From UBA10205 sp035289625 (GTDB taxonomy: Archaea > Iainarchaeota > Iainarchaeia > Iainarchaeales > Iainarchaeaceae), in NCBI GenBank assembly GCA_035289625.1, contig DATDWP010000021.1, positions 1 to 64,000 on the forward strand: 64,000 nucleotides of DNA, read 5' to 3'. Below the pieces are notes generated by a model. That model did no database searches, was not told the origin of the DNA, and saw only the letters and a program-made list of their open reading frames with translations. Shown here one piece after another: positions 32,200-40,959 of this stretch; the stretch's first letter is position 1; every line of letters begins with the position of its first letter. A program made the position numbers and the translations under genes.

Positions 32200-33351
32200 A
32201 TGGATAAAGAAAAAATGCGCCAGTTTAGCATACTTGCAGGGAAAATAGGCATAGTGCTTCTTGTGCTGCTCTTCCTCTACTTTTACGGAAACTTCATATT
32301 GCAGCACCTGCTCGAACAGGTTTTTGAACGCGGATCTGTACAGACAATTTTGCCGCTTATTTTAGACGTATTAATACTTGTAATCGGCACACAAATATTT
32401 TTGATGATTTCAAGGTTTGTAATAACGCGCTACCTTGAAAACCGCGGAAAGAAAAAGGAAATACGCGTAATACTCACACTCTACACCTACCTGGTGTGGG
32501 CATTTATGGGCATGTTTTTGCTATCAACTATTTTCAAAGATATCGGAGCGCTGCTAACTTCAATCGGGCTCATAGGGTTTGGAATAACATTTGCCCTTCA
32601 AAAACCAATACTCAATTTTGTAGGATGGCTAACAATTGTTCTCACAAAACCATTTAACATTGGGGATCGAATCGAAGTCACAGGAATTCGCGGAGATGTA
32701 CTTTCCATAAATACAATGTATACAAGAGTGCAAGGAACTCGCCCGATTGCGCAGACAAAATCGGAGCAGATAATTACAATTCCCAATGAACAGATACTGA
32801 CAAACCCTGTAATGAACTACTCCCGCATGGGGGATTTGTATTCAGATGATGTGACAATTTCAATTACGCGCCAGAGCAACTGGAGAAAGGCAACCGAAAT
32901 TATGGAAATTGCGACCTCAAATGCGATAAAAAAATTCATTAAAACCAACACGCCCGCAACATTTGCAGAAAAGAGGTCGTGGCAGGAAGCAATAGCTCTA
33001 TTGCAGCAGGCATCAAATAGACTAAGAAGGGGATTTGTAAAAGAATCTGTGCAGGAGAAAATAGAAATGCTAAAAACCGCTGAAACTACCTCCCAGATTG
33101 AACCGCCAAAGCCCAGAATACTTACAACAATTGGGCAGTACTCAATCGACCTCAATGTGCTATACCAGACAGACCTCTACTCTGTGCGCAATACGAAAAA
33201 CGAAGTGGTGAGAAGCATACTTGAGGCAATTGAAAAAAGGGACGATATAGAATTGGCATACCCGCAAACGCAATTCACATACGAGGAAAAGCCCAAAAAA
33301 TTCACAAAGCAGGAAAAATTATTCCAAAAACCCAAAAGCCCGCCACAATAA
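32200..33351 (+). CDS. MscS family mechanosensitive channel
   Basis: The 383-residue protein has an N-terminal membrane region of three helices (about 14-40, 50-72 and 90-120), the pore-lining segment GALLTSIGLIGFGITFALQKP and the MscS beta domain with FNIGDRIEV and IPNEQILTNPVMNYS. An insert-like, charged C-terminal region of about 130 residues precedes the tail. It opens upon membrane tension. Together with MscL at 20625 the genome has both classes. TATA-like element at 32137-32150. Confidence 0.85.
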   Translation: MDKEKMRQFSILAGKIGIVLLVLLFLYFYGNFILQHLLEQVFERGSVQTILPLILDVLILVIGTQIFLMISRFVITRYLENRGKKKEIRVILTLYTYLVWAFMGMFLLSTIFKDIGALLTSIGLIGFGITFALQKPILNFVGWLTIVLTKPFNIGDRIEVTGIRGDVLSINTMYTRVQGTRPIAQTKSEQIITIPNEQILTNPVMNYSRMGDLYSDDVTISITRQSNWRKATEIMEIATSNAIKKFIKTNTPATFAEKRSWQEAIALLQQASNRLRRGFVKESVQEKIEMLKTAETTSQIEPPKPRILTTIGQYSIDLNVLYQTDLYSVRNTKNEVVRSILEAIEKRDDIELAYPQTQFTYEEKPKKFTKQEKLFQKPKSPPQ

Positions 33352-33558
33352 CTACTCTTTTGCCCCAAAATAAATAAGCAAACCAAACACAAAAATCAAA
33401 AATGAATAGAGAGGAAGAAAAACACCGGGTTCAGTTGGCGAGAGCGCAAAAAAGCACAAATCAGAATTTATTTCCCTGCAATAAGAAAAGAAGAGTTCGT
33501 ATGCAAAAAGCGCCGCGCCGAAAATTGCAATAATATAACCTATTGATTTTAGCTTCAT
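33352..33558 (-). CDS. Small two-helix membrane protein
   Basis: The 68-residue protein has two membrane helices (6-26 and 47-65) joined by a loop with two cysteines (SYCREINSDLCFF) that may be disulfide-linked outside the cell. Its stop codon abuts the convergent mscS stop. No function is recognised. Confidence 0.5.
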   Translation of the reverse strand: MKLKSIGYIIAIFGAALFAYELFFSYCREINSDLCFFALSPTEPGVFLPLYSFLIFVFGLLIYFGAKE

Positions 33559-33617
33559 TTAAGAAAAATTAGATGATTTGAAATATTAAGCTATGCGCTG
33601 CAAACCTATTCACAAAA

Positions 33618-34091
33618 TTAAGCAGACGACCTATAAATGAGCTTGTGCATTGCCTTGCTTGTGATCTTGCTTGAAGGGCCCTTACTCGCGCTCTTTGTTG
33701 CCTTTCCCTTTTTTGCGGCTTTTTTTTTAGAACCTTTCTGCAATTCCTCAACAATCTCTTTTAGCGCAATTATTTCAGATTCGGCAGTGGACCTGAAATT
33801 ATCGAGCTTTTCAACCTTTTTTTTAAGATAAGCGTCTGCTGCAGGAGTTGAAACAACCGTTGCCCTGTTCTCTAGCATTTGAAGTCGGCGGTGCGCAAGA
33901 TCCACTTTTTGTGCAAGCGGGAGAATATTTACAGAACCCCTTTCCGGCTCTTGCAAAGGTTCAGATATCCCGCTCTCACGCACTTCTTTTGAAAGATTTG
34001 GTTTAAGCGGCTTTTTTAAAAAAAACAGCATTACATTGCCAATTACAAGCGCAACTATCAGAACTACCAAAAATAATGTTACAGGCCCCAT
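33618..34091 (-). CDS. Membrane-anchored coiled-coil protein with basic tail
   Basis: The 157-residue protein has one N-terminal membrane helix (about 5-25), a short linker, a predicted coiled coil (about 60-115, with LAHRRLQMLEN and YLKKKVEKLDNFRSTAESE) and a tail rich in Lys, Ala and Ser (GSKKKAAKKGKATKSASKG) that resembles nucleic-acid-binding tails. A membrane-to-DNA tether is conceivable but is inference. It lies 32 bp downstream of the tatD gene on the same strand. Confidence 0.5.
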   Translation of the reverse strand: MGPVTLFLVVLIVALVIGNVMLFFLKKPLKPNLSKEVRESGISEPLQEPERGSVNILPLAQKVDLAHRRLQMLENRATVVSTPAADAYLKKKVEKLDNFRSTAESEIIALKEIVEELQKGSKKKAAKKGKATKSASKGPSSKITSKAMHKLIYRSSA

Positions 34092-34123
34092 AAACTACAC
34101 CTCCACAAAAAATCATTTTAAAC

Positions 34124-34876
34124 CTATGGGCAATAGAGGGCACTAAAATTGGCCCATGTGGCCTCTTGCACCTCTTTTTTGCTACAGCCCTTTATTTGGG
34201 CAACCTTAGCTAGCACAAGCGGGATCCATGAAGGGTCAGAAGTCTTGCCCCCAAAACTAACGGGGGCATCGGTTTCGAGCAAGAGATTGCTTAGGGGAAT
34301 ATTTTGCACAACCTCACACGAACCCTGATCCGAAAACAAAATCGGCCCGCAGGAGATAAAATAGCCCAAATCAATAGCCCTGCTACTTGTCTTTTTGCTG
34401 TTGGTAAACCAATGCATGTGCACATTTTTGAGCCCGCTCTTTTCCAATATATCAAGGCATCGTGTTTCGGCATAGCGTGCGTGCACAACAAGCGGCTTTT
34501 TGTATTTTTTTGCCAGATCAATGAATCTCAAAAAAGCATCTTCTTGCAGCTGCCTTTCCTGAGTGGTTTTAGCATACTTAAAATCGAGCCCGACTTCCCC
34601 CACCGCGCTTGCACTTGGAATATTTTCCTCTACAAGTTCAAACGAGCGCTCCAGCCCCTTATTTGACATTTTGAGCACATCCTCTGGATGGATACCTACT
34701 GCACATTTTATTTGAGGGAATTTTTCGGATAACGAGAGGGAGGCCTTGATAGATTGAAGGCTTGTTGAATTCGTAACTGCAAAGCCAACCTTTTGCCTGC
34801 GCATTTTTTTGATTATATTTTGCGGGTTTTTAAAAAAATCCATATGGCAATGTGAATCGGCTAACAAAAAAACCAC
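34124..34876 (-). CDS. tatD: TatD family metal-dependent deoxyribonuclease/hydrolase
   Basis: The 250-residue TIM-barrel protein has DSHCHMDF (H-x-H at the first strand), the conserved glutamate in GEVGLDFKY, VVHARYAE (histidine), HMHWFTNS (histidine) and LLETDAPV (aspartate), the metal ligands of TatD. TatD enzymes are 3'-5' exonucleases or related hydrolases. Length and motif order are typical. Confidence 0.88.
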   Translation of the reverse strand: MVFLLADSHCHMDFFKNPQNIIKKMRRQKVGFAVTNSTSLQSIKASLSLSEKFPQIKCAVGIHPEDVLKMSNKGLERSFELVEENIPSASAVGEVGLDFKYAKTTQERQLQEDAFLRFIDLAKKYKKPLVVHARYAETRCLDILEKSGLKNVHMHWFTNSKKTSSRAIDLGYFISCGPILFSDQGSCEVVQNIPLSNLLLETDAPVSFGGKTSDPSWIPLVLAKVAQIKGCSKKEVQEATWANFSALYCP

Positions 34877-34935
34877 CTTTTAAAAAATATGCGCATCTAA
34901 CGACTATTATCGAAAACAATTATATGTGATTGTGA

Positions 34936-36060
34936 ATGACAGAAAAAGAGCAAAAAACGCCAAAAAAGAGCATCGAACAAAAAAAGGCCGAATTTTTACA
35001 CCCGGCAGCTTCCCCGAAATCACAGCAGCAATTCCCAATCCATCTAATAGGAATGCTCCTAATACTCGGATTATTGATAGGGGCAGCGCTCACCCTGATA
35101 GTTTTCAACCCTAAAAACGGAAACGGGGACGATACAAACAGCATAAACGATGTGGAGTACCGCACAGTGCCAATTACAATGCTCTACTCAGATCAATGCA
35201 ATGGATGCTCACAAACAAACACTTTTGAAGAGCTCTTTTTGGTGAGAAATATCCCCTACAAACTTGAAAAAGTAGAGGCAAGTTCAGAAGAGGGCAAAGA
35301 ACTCATAGAAAAATACTCAATACAAACCGTGCCCACGGCAATAATTGATGCCAAAAAAATAGAATTCTACCCCACAACAAAAAACAATTTTGATAATGTT
35401 CTTGAAAAAATAAGCGGGGCATACATAGCCCCTGAACTAAACCTTGATGCAAAAACATACCACCCGGTCTACTATCTTGAAAAAATTCCTGGATACTGCG
35501 ATGCAAACAAGCCCACAGTTCTGCAGTTTGATGATTACTATACTCCTCAAAATAATTCTGCAAGGCCTCTGCTATACGAATTCATTGCAGATTTTAACAC
35601 AAGCACTGAACTTAAATATGTATTTGCCCAGAGCATATCACAAGACGAGAATGCGGTTTTAGGAAACCTCTTTTTAACCTGCGCTTCAAATCAACAAAAA
35701 TACCCAGAACTCGAATACAAAATCACCGGGATCTACTGCAACAACCCTTTCAAGGGCGACCCTGAAGTTGCGACAAGCTCTGAAATTAAAGGGTGCAGGA
35801 CAATTAGCGAACACTATTCAAAACCCCTCACACAAATAGAGCTAGACATTGCCGCTGCAAGGGCAAAACTTGACCTAAACAAGCTTGCAGCATGCATTGC
35901 AACAAAAGAGACCATTTACAACAATGCAAAAAAACTTATAGAAGAGATCGGGATAAATCGCACAGGCACATTCCTGATAAATTGCCAGGAAACAGCAAGC
36001 ATTGACACACTACGCGATTCATTTTGCAAAATAAACCCGCAAGCGTGCAAGCGATCTTGA
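34936..36060 (+). CDS. Membrane-anchored thiol oxidoreductase with CNGC motif
   Basis: A cytoplasmic basic segment of 35 residues and one membrane helix (about 36-57) precede a thioredoxin/glutaredoxin-like domain with CNGC at 88-91 and a cis-proline-like TVPTAII. A second domain (about 165-374) has several cysteines and a DsbA-like pattern with a strand-helix-strand end, but no clear CxxC. The protein would act outside the cell in disulfide formation or reduction. It is separated from the next gene only by its own stop codon. Confidence 0.65.
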   Translation: MTEKEQKTPKKSIEQKKAEFLHPAASPKSQQQFPIHLIGMLLILGLLIGAALTLIVFNPKNGNGDDTNSINDVEYRTVPITMLYSDQCNGCSQTNTFEELFLVRNIPYKLEKVEASSEEGKELIEKYSIQTVPTAIIDAKKIEFYPTTKNNFDNVLEKISGAYIAPELNLDAKTYHPVYYLEKIPGYCDANKPTVLQFDDYYTPQNNSARPLLYEFIADFNTSTELKYVFAQSISQDENAVLGNLFLTCASNQQKYPELEYKITGIYCNNPFKGDPEVATSSEIKGCRTISEHYSKPLTQIELDIAAARAKLDLNKLAACIATKETIYNNAKKLIEEIGINRTGTFLINCQETASIDTLRDSFCKINPQACKRS

Positions 36061-36648
36061 ATGAACGGAACATTTTTCTTTTCCGGAAAAGAATTCCCGT
36101 GCCCCCAGAACGTCTACTGCCCCTCAGACGACTCATACTTTCTTGCAGAGCATGTAAAAGTAAAACCCGGACAGAGCGTAATTGATCTTGGATGCGGCAG
36201 CGGAATACAAACCCTAAATGCCCTCCTTGCGCAAAACGCTTCACACGTACTTGCACTTGATATCAATAAAGATGCACTTAGTGCAACTCTTCAAAACTGC
36301 AAAATAGCAGGAGTGGAAGCAAAAGTGCAAACGCGCGAATCTGATTTATTTTCAAACTGCGAGCAAAAAGCAGATGTGATAATATTCAATCCGCCATATG
36401 TTGCAACGGAGCAAGTGAAATACAAAGACCTCGACGGCGGGAAAAGAGGCAGGGAAGTTCTTGACAAATTCCTTGAGCAATTTCCATTGCACCTAAACAA
36501 AAACGGAAAGTGCTTCTTTTTGCAAACCGATATTAACGGATATAAAAAAACCGAAAAAATCCTAACGCAAAAAGGCATCAAATTTGAAATCCTTGCAAAA
36601 AAAAGAATTTTTTTCGAAGAACTTGCGATCTGTTGCTGCCGGATGTAA
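36061..36648 (+). CDS. HemK/Mtq2-like class I methyltransferase
   Basis: The 195-residue protein has VIDLGCGSGIQTL (SAM motif I), LALDIN (motif II) and FNPPYVA, the NPPY signature of glutamine N5-methyltransferases acting on release factors. The compact form without N-terminal domain resembles archaeal/eukaryal Mtq2, which methylates the GGQ glutamine of aRF1. It begins at the base after the preceding stop. Confidence 0.82.
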   Translation: MNGTFFFSGKEFPCPQNVYCPSDDSYFLAEHVKVKPGQSVIDLGCGSGIQTLNALLAQNASHVLALDINKDALSATLQNCKIAGVEAKVQTRESDLFSNCEQKADVIIFNPPYVATEQVKYKDLDGGKRGREVLDKFLEQFPLHLNKNGKCFFLQTDINGYKKTEKILTQKGIKFEILAKKRIFFEELAICCCRM

Positions 36649-36690
36649 AATAAAACTAACTACACGCCACAAAAATACTCGACAATCAAA

Positions 36691-37548
36691 CTAATGCGCC
36701 CACTTACCGGCGTGTGTTAAATCATCGTCCGAATCGTGCTCTGCGTCACCATCTTCTTTTTCTACCCTTGATTTGTAGAAATAAACCAGCACGCAAAGAA
36801 TTATCGCGCCAATAATCAAAAACACATACAAATCCTTATTGCCCACTTCAACTTCAAACCCCTTCTCAATAACATGAGTCCCTTGCGCATCATCAAAAAA
36901 TACCCTCAAAACAATTGGTGTCCTCCCAGTCTGCTCGCCAATAGTAAAAAAAATGTTTCCAGAGACTTTTTCAGATGGAGCTAGTGAAGCTTTTTCAAAT
37001 GCATCCCCCTGAACAATATAGCCTTGAGAAGAGAAGAGCTCTGCACTAATATTTGAAATTTCTTGGCCTGAAATATTTGAAATATCAAAAGAAAAAGAAC
37101 CCTCTTCTTCTGGCTTTAATGATTTATTTGAAAGATTTGCAGAAATTTCAAGCGGGCTTTTTTTGGAATGCAGAGGCAAAGAGAAATTCTGATCCTGCCC
37201 AAATTGTGCCCACACAGAGCCTGCATTTTGAGTTTCTGAAAGGGCTTTTATTTCAAAAACCCTCTCCTGCGCAAAATTTGGGGAGAGGACAAGGAAAGTG
37301 TAATAGAGTTCATCTCGGGGTTCACCTTTTAAAATCAGCGAAAACTCATCTGAAGATTTTACAACAATCTGCACATTATCCAAATCTGAAAGAGAGGAAT
37401 TGAGCGCCCTTATCTTGTAATATCTCACCTCATCGACATAAAAAGGCGAATTTGAATCTTCAAGAGGGAATAGTGTAACGGAGAGATCTGCTAGCGCAAA
37501 ACTTAAAAAAAGCAAAACAAAAGAGAGGGCCCAAATTAACCTAGGCAT
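36691..37548 (-). CDS. Secreted protein with C-terminal anchor, CARDB-like
   Basis: A signal peptide (about 1-20) precedes two Ig-like beta domains (LEISANLSNKSLKPEEEGSF resembles CARDB/NPCBM-type sheets), and one membrane helix near residue 245 is followed by an acidic cytoplasmic tail. Architecture is that of a cell-surface protein bound to the membrane. The gene overlaps the stop of the upstream gene by 8 bp, suggesting a joint surface role. No enzymatic motif is evident. Confidence 0.55.
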   Translation of the reverse strand: MPRLIWALSFVLLFLSFALADLSVTLFPLEDSNSPFYVDEVRYYKIRALNSSLSDLDNVQIVVKSSDEFSLILKGEPRDELYYTFLVLSPNFAQERVFEIKALSETQNAGSVWAQFGQDQNFSLPLHSKKSPLEISANLSNKSLKPEEEGSFSFDISNISGQEISNISAELFSSQGYIVQGDAFEKASLAPSEKVSGNIFFTIGEQTGRTPIVLRVFFDDAQGTHVIEKGFEVEVGNKDLYVFLIIGAIILCVLVYFYKSRVEKEDGDAEHDSDDDLTHAGKWAH

Positions 37549-38845
37549 AAAGGTCAACTTCCTGAGTAGGCTCTTTTGAAATAATCCCTTTTATTTTACC
37601 CCTGTTGTTGAAAATATAGAGGAGCACGAGAATTGCAACAAGCCCTGCCGCTATTTGGAATAAAAGCTGCTGCGAAATGCCTTCAGATGGCGCTATCTGC
37701 TTTGCACCCTTCTTGTATACAGCAAGAGCATCATCTAGAGCCTGCGCCGCAAACTTTTCAGATTGCCCAAAATTGCGCTCATCATAAAATTTAATTGCGC
37801 GAGCATAATTTTGCTCAAGTTCGCGCACCTTTGATTGGTCCTGCCAATCCCCGCGGTTCTCTTGAGATAAAATATAATTTTTTGCTTCCGTGAGGGTTAG
37901 AAAATCCGTGTCCTTTTTTATTTTCTCATTTTCAGAATAGATCAAATTATATGCATCATTTTTTTGCACCCTATTGTCAAATTCAGAAAGAACAGCATCC
38001 ATTCTAAGCGAACTTGCCTGCACTGTAGAAGTTAGAGAGCCTTGCAACTGGGTTGAATATAAATTATAGTTTCGCAAAGCCTGCAAGCCTTGCGGGATTT
38101 CTAGTATTGAAAAAAGCTGCGATTTTGTCTGGGTGTCAAGATCTGCTACTGAGATCTGCTGCTTCAATTTGTCAAGGTTGCTTTTATATAAAATTCCTTT
38201 TGAATTTAAAGAATCGATAGATTCAAAAATCGAATTAAATGATGAATCCATTTCCAAAAAAGCCTTGCCTGAAGGGGATGTTACAAATTCGCTTTCTGCA
38301 GCCCCTGCACCTGAAATTTTTGCTGCAATCGAAGAAGAATCAGATGACATATCCCTTAGGGAATTTTTAAGAGATGCCATATCAACATCAATATCATTAT
38401 CCTCTAAAGTGGATTGGACTGTATTTAGCTGGAAAATTTCATCACTAAGTTCAACCGAGAGTTCATTGAAAATTGCCTGGTATTTTTGGGTAAAAATCCA
38501 ATCAGCCCCAGAATTTGAAGAAATAGAGGCCTTGAGAAGCTGGATCTCACGCAACTTGTCAGCGATTTCAAATAACTCCCTATTAACAGAGCGTGAAACT
38601 GAAAGCTCGCCGCTCTGCGCGTCAATTGCAAAATATGTAACAATTGTATTTCCTGCAGTAAGAGGTATTACCCAATACGAATTCTGCTCTTGAAGAATAG
38701 TTACATTTGGCGGAGTATATGTCTCGCCTTCGTAGAGGAAATGGTTTGAAGTTACAATATAATTTACAGCATCGCTTCCTGAAATTGCCACTACAAATAA
38801 AGATAGCGCAAGCGCAAAAAAGGCCACAAAAACCCAACTTTTCAT
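37541..38845 (-). CDS. Surface protein with signal peptide, coiled coils and C-terminal anchor
   Basis: The 434-residue protein has a signal peptide (about 1-25), a short beta domain with VTILQEQNSYWVIPLTAG resembling a PepSY-like strand pair, then about 270 helical residues predicted as coiled coils, and one C-terminal membrane helix (about 395-415). The arrangement suggests a rod-like surface protein that partners the following CARDB-like protein. No family is recognised. Confidence 0.5.
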   Translation of the reverse strand: MKSWVFVAFFALALSLFVVAISGSDAVNYIVTSNHFLYEGETYTPPNVTILQEQNSYWVIPLTAGNTIVTYFAIDAQSGELSVSRSVNRELFEIADKLREIQLLKASISSNSGADWIFTQKYQAIFNELSVELSDEIFQLNTVQSTLEDNDIDVDMASLKNSLRDMSSDSSSIAAKISGAGAAESEFVTSPSGKAFLEMDSSFNSIFESIDSLNSKGILYKSNLDKLKQQISVADLDTQTKSQLFSILEIPQGLQALRNYNLYSTQLQGSLTSTVQASSLRMDAVLSEFDNRVQKNDAYNLIYSENEKIKKDTDFLTLTEAKNYILSQENRGDWQDQSKVRELEQNYARAIKFYDERNFGQSEKFAAQALDDALAVYKKGAKQIAPSEGISQQLLFQIAAGLVAILVLLYIFNNRGKIKGIISKEPTQEVDLYA

Positions 38846-38904
38846 CTATTTAAAGAGGCTTTTTGAGAATAAAAAACTTGGCTCGGCCTTAAAAAGGCTA
38901 CAAA

Positions 38905-38989
38905 TTAAACAATCCCACCCCAATCCCCCGGCCCTTTGCCTGCTTAAACGCTGTTTGCCCAAAGGGGCGTACTATATGGGATTGTTTAA
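38905..38989 (+). other. Nested inverted-repeat structure, possible RNA
   Basis: TTAAACAATCCC (38905-38916) and GGGATTGTTTAA (38978-38989) are perfect 12-bp complements. Inside, CCCTTTG (38932-38938) pairs with CAAAGGG (38960-38966) and AAAC/GTTT forms an apical loop. Three stacked stems in 85 bp, in a gap between divergent genes, suggest a structured RNA or a compound operator. It abuts repeat A copy 2. Confidence 0.5.
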
Positions 38990-39050
38990 AAAGTATTTTC
39001 CAATAAACAAATGAACTAGATTGGGATATGCCCTTTTGAGTCGTCAAAGG
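38983..39050 (+). repeat. Dispersed repeat A, copy 2 (possible ncRNA)
   Basis: Closely similar to 1373-1440: identical TATA-like TGTTTAAAAAGTATTTTCC start and the same terminal hairpin with the GTCG loop. The following 60 bp (GGGGTTTTTGAGCAGGGCCT, TAGGG) also resemble copy 1. It ends 75 bp upstream of the next gene. Confidence 0.6.
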
Positions 39051-39125
39051 GTAGGCCCCAGGGGTTTTTGAGCAGGGCCTCAGTTTTAGGGAGATATTAA
39101 ATATTTCTACATATTCTAATTAGTA

Positions 39126-39674
39126 ATGGGATTTGATCTTCTAAAAGGGCTGCAAAACCTTCTTGATGCATTTGAAAAAGAAGACCCACCTGCCCTAAAA
39201 AGCCTTGGAAATGAACTCATAAGAAGGGCGTGCGCAAAAACTAATTATAACCTTGCAAATATTTCAGTAATAGCATACTCACTCTACAAAATCCTCTCAA
39301 AAGAGCATTTTGTAAAAAACCCAAAATGGCAAAAAGTTTCAGAGAGCATACGAACTGAAATAACAAGAGCAATAAAGGCGTGCCAAAAAGAAGACTATTC
39401 TGCGCTTAATATCCATCTTGGCCATGTAATACAAAATATTGAATCAATTGATAGAGATCTTTCAAACTATGCACGCAACATTTTTGAAAAGGCCAAAATA
39501 AAACAAGCATCAACTGCCTATGCAATTGGACTTAGCTTAAATCAAGCCGCATCAATAACAGGAGCCGATAGAAAAGAGCTGCAAAAATATATCGGAATAA
39601 CAACAATCCATGATGAAATAAAGGAAACTGGAATTGAACAGCGCATGAAAATTTTACGAGGAGTTCTCAAATGA
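39126..39674 (+). CDS. Helical protein of unknown function, PIN operon
   Basis: The 182-residue protein is almost entirely helical, with HEPN-like or TPR-like amphipathic repeats in the first 115 residues (LIRRACAKTNYNLANISVIAYSLYKIL) and a C-terminal SLNQAASITGADRKELQKYIG that looks like a cyclin-type/helix-turn-helix motif. I recognise no family. It overlaps the PIN gene by 4 bp (ATGA), so the two proteins are translationally coupled and probably act together. Confidence 0.5.
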   Translation: MGFDLLKGLQNLLDAFEKEDPPALKSLGNELIRRACAKTNYNLANISVIAYSLYKILSKEHFVKNPKWQKVSESIRTEITRAIKACQKEDYSALNIHLGHVIQNIESIDRDLSNYARNIFEKAKIKQASTAYAIGLSLNQAASITGADRKELQKYIGITTIHDEIKETGIEQRMKILRGVLK

Positions 39675-40390
39675 AACAAGAGCCCTATAATGGAGCTGGA
39701 AATTCTCTGCCCACAAAAAAATTTATCCTAGACTCTAGCAGCATAATCACAATATCCGATAACTGTTTTATAAAAGTCCTAAAACACCTTGCACAAAAGG
39801 AAAATATAACATTCATCATACCAGAATCGGTGTACAAAGAAAGCGTCCTAACCCCGCTTAACATAAAAAGGTTTGAACTAAGCGCAATACGAATACAAGA
39901 CGCTGTCACTGATGGATATATACAAGTTGCAAAAACAACAGAATCAGTAAAAGGAAAAATGCAACGAATCGAGGCAATAACCGACAGGCTGTGCAGCTTT
40001 GAAGGCAGCCCACTAAGAGTTGTGCACCGCGGGGAAACTGAAACCCTTGCACTTCTAAAAGAATTGGGGGCCCAAATGCTTGTAATTGATGAAAGAACAA
40101 CGCGCATGCTAATAGAAGAGCCGAGTAACATCATTAGGTTTTTACAAAAAAAATACCCAGGCATAAATGTGAACAAACAAGCAATCAATGAATTTAGAAA
40201 CGAATACGGGGACATAAAAGTTTGCCGCTCCGTTGAACTCATAGCACTAGCACATGAAAACGGAACCCTTGAAAGGGAAATACACAAATCAAATAGATCG
40301 CTAGAAGCTTGCCTATATGCCGCAAAATTTGCAGGATGTGCTGTTTCATTTGATGAAATTTCAAAATATATGAAAAGGGTGAAACAATGA
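39671..40390 (+). CDS. PIN-domain protein
   Basis: The first 160 residues show the PIN pattern: FILDSSSIITI (first aspartate), VYKESV, GETETLALLKELGAQMLVIDERTTR (acidic core of DUF3368-like PINs). A further domain of 70 residues with a helical end follows. PIN domains are Mg-dependent RNases. It is the second gene of a three-gene operon and is coupled to both neighbours by 4-bp overlaps. This length (239) exceeds VapC toxins (130), pointing to a processing function or a regulated nuclease. Confidence 0.7.
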   Translation: MKQEPYNGAGNSLPTKKFILDSSSIITISDNCFIKVLKHLAQKENITFIIPESVYKESVLTPLNIKRFELSAIRIQDAVTDGYIQVAKTTESVKGKMQRIEAITDRLCSFEGSPLRVVHRGETETLALLKELGAQMLVIDERTTRMLIEEPSNIIRFLQKKYPGINVNKQAINEFRNEYGDIKVCRSVELIALAHENGTLEREIHKSNRSLEACLYAAKFAGCAVSFDEISKYMKRVKQ

Positions 40391-40839
40391 TAGAAAAGGC
40401 CCACTACAAGGACGCAACTGAAATTGCAAAAATAATTGCAAAAGAGTTCCCCTACAAAAACTATACCGAAAAAGGCCTTCTTGAAAGGCTCAATAGCGGC
40501 AAGGTTGCAATATTCAAAAAAACAATCGGAAACTCCATTGCCGGATTTGTCGAAGTTGAAATGAAAGGAAATTTTGGCATGATAAATGCAATTTCAGTAA
40601 AAGAAAAATACCGCAAAAAAGGATTTGGAAAAGAGCTGCTATCCCATGCAATTTTTTTCCTCAAAGCAAGCGGAGTGCCTTTTGCTCGGCTTTTAGTAAA
40701 AGAGCAAAATAAAAACGCAAAAAACCTATACGTGCTACACGGCTTTTCCCTCTCAAAAATACACGATAGAAAAATAGAAGGATCAATTGTTGAAGTGTGG
40801 GAGAAGAATTTGCAAGAGGAAGAAGAGTACCTTAACTAA
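40387..40839 (+). CDS. GNAT family N-acetyltransferase
   Basis: The 150-residue protein has the GNAT acetyl-CoA loop (VKEKYRKKGFGKELLSHA, Q/R-x-x-G-x-G/A), preceded by FGMINAISV and followed by VKEQNKNAKNLYVLHGF. Such enzymes acetylate proteins or small molecules. It overlaps the PIN gene by 4 bp. One possibility is acetylation of a translation component related to the PIN protein; that is inference. Confidence 0.8.
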   Translation: MIEKAHYKDATEIAKIIAKEFPYKNYTEKGLLERLNSGKVAIFKKTIGNSIAGFVEVEMKGNFGMINAISVKEKYRKKGFGKELLSHAIFFLKASGVPFARLLVKEQNKNAKNLYVLHGFSLSKIHDRKIEGSIVEVWEKNLQEEEEYLN

Positions 40840-40884
40840 CGGAGCAGAGCAAAAACATCTTTAAAATATTGCAAACAACCCCTC

Positions 40885-40909
40885 GTTATGTGGCTAAAAA
40901 CTACATAAC
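40885..40909. terminator. Bidirectional hairpin between GNAT and proS
   Basis: GTTATGTGG / CTACATAAC forms a 9-bp stem (one G-U) around the loop CTAAAAA, between convergent genes. Confidence 0.45.
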
Positions 40910-40959
40910 CCTAACCTGGCCGAATCCCTCTTTTGAAAAATTAAAACCACGCAGCTCCG

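Noticed and set aside
39685..40404. 239-codon minus-strand frame opposite the PIN gene
   Set aside because: It mirrors the PIN gene almost exactly and is Ser/Phe-rich as expected for an antisense frame; the PIN motifs and ATGA overlaps support the plus strand.
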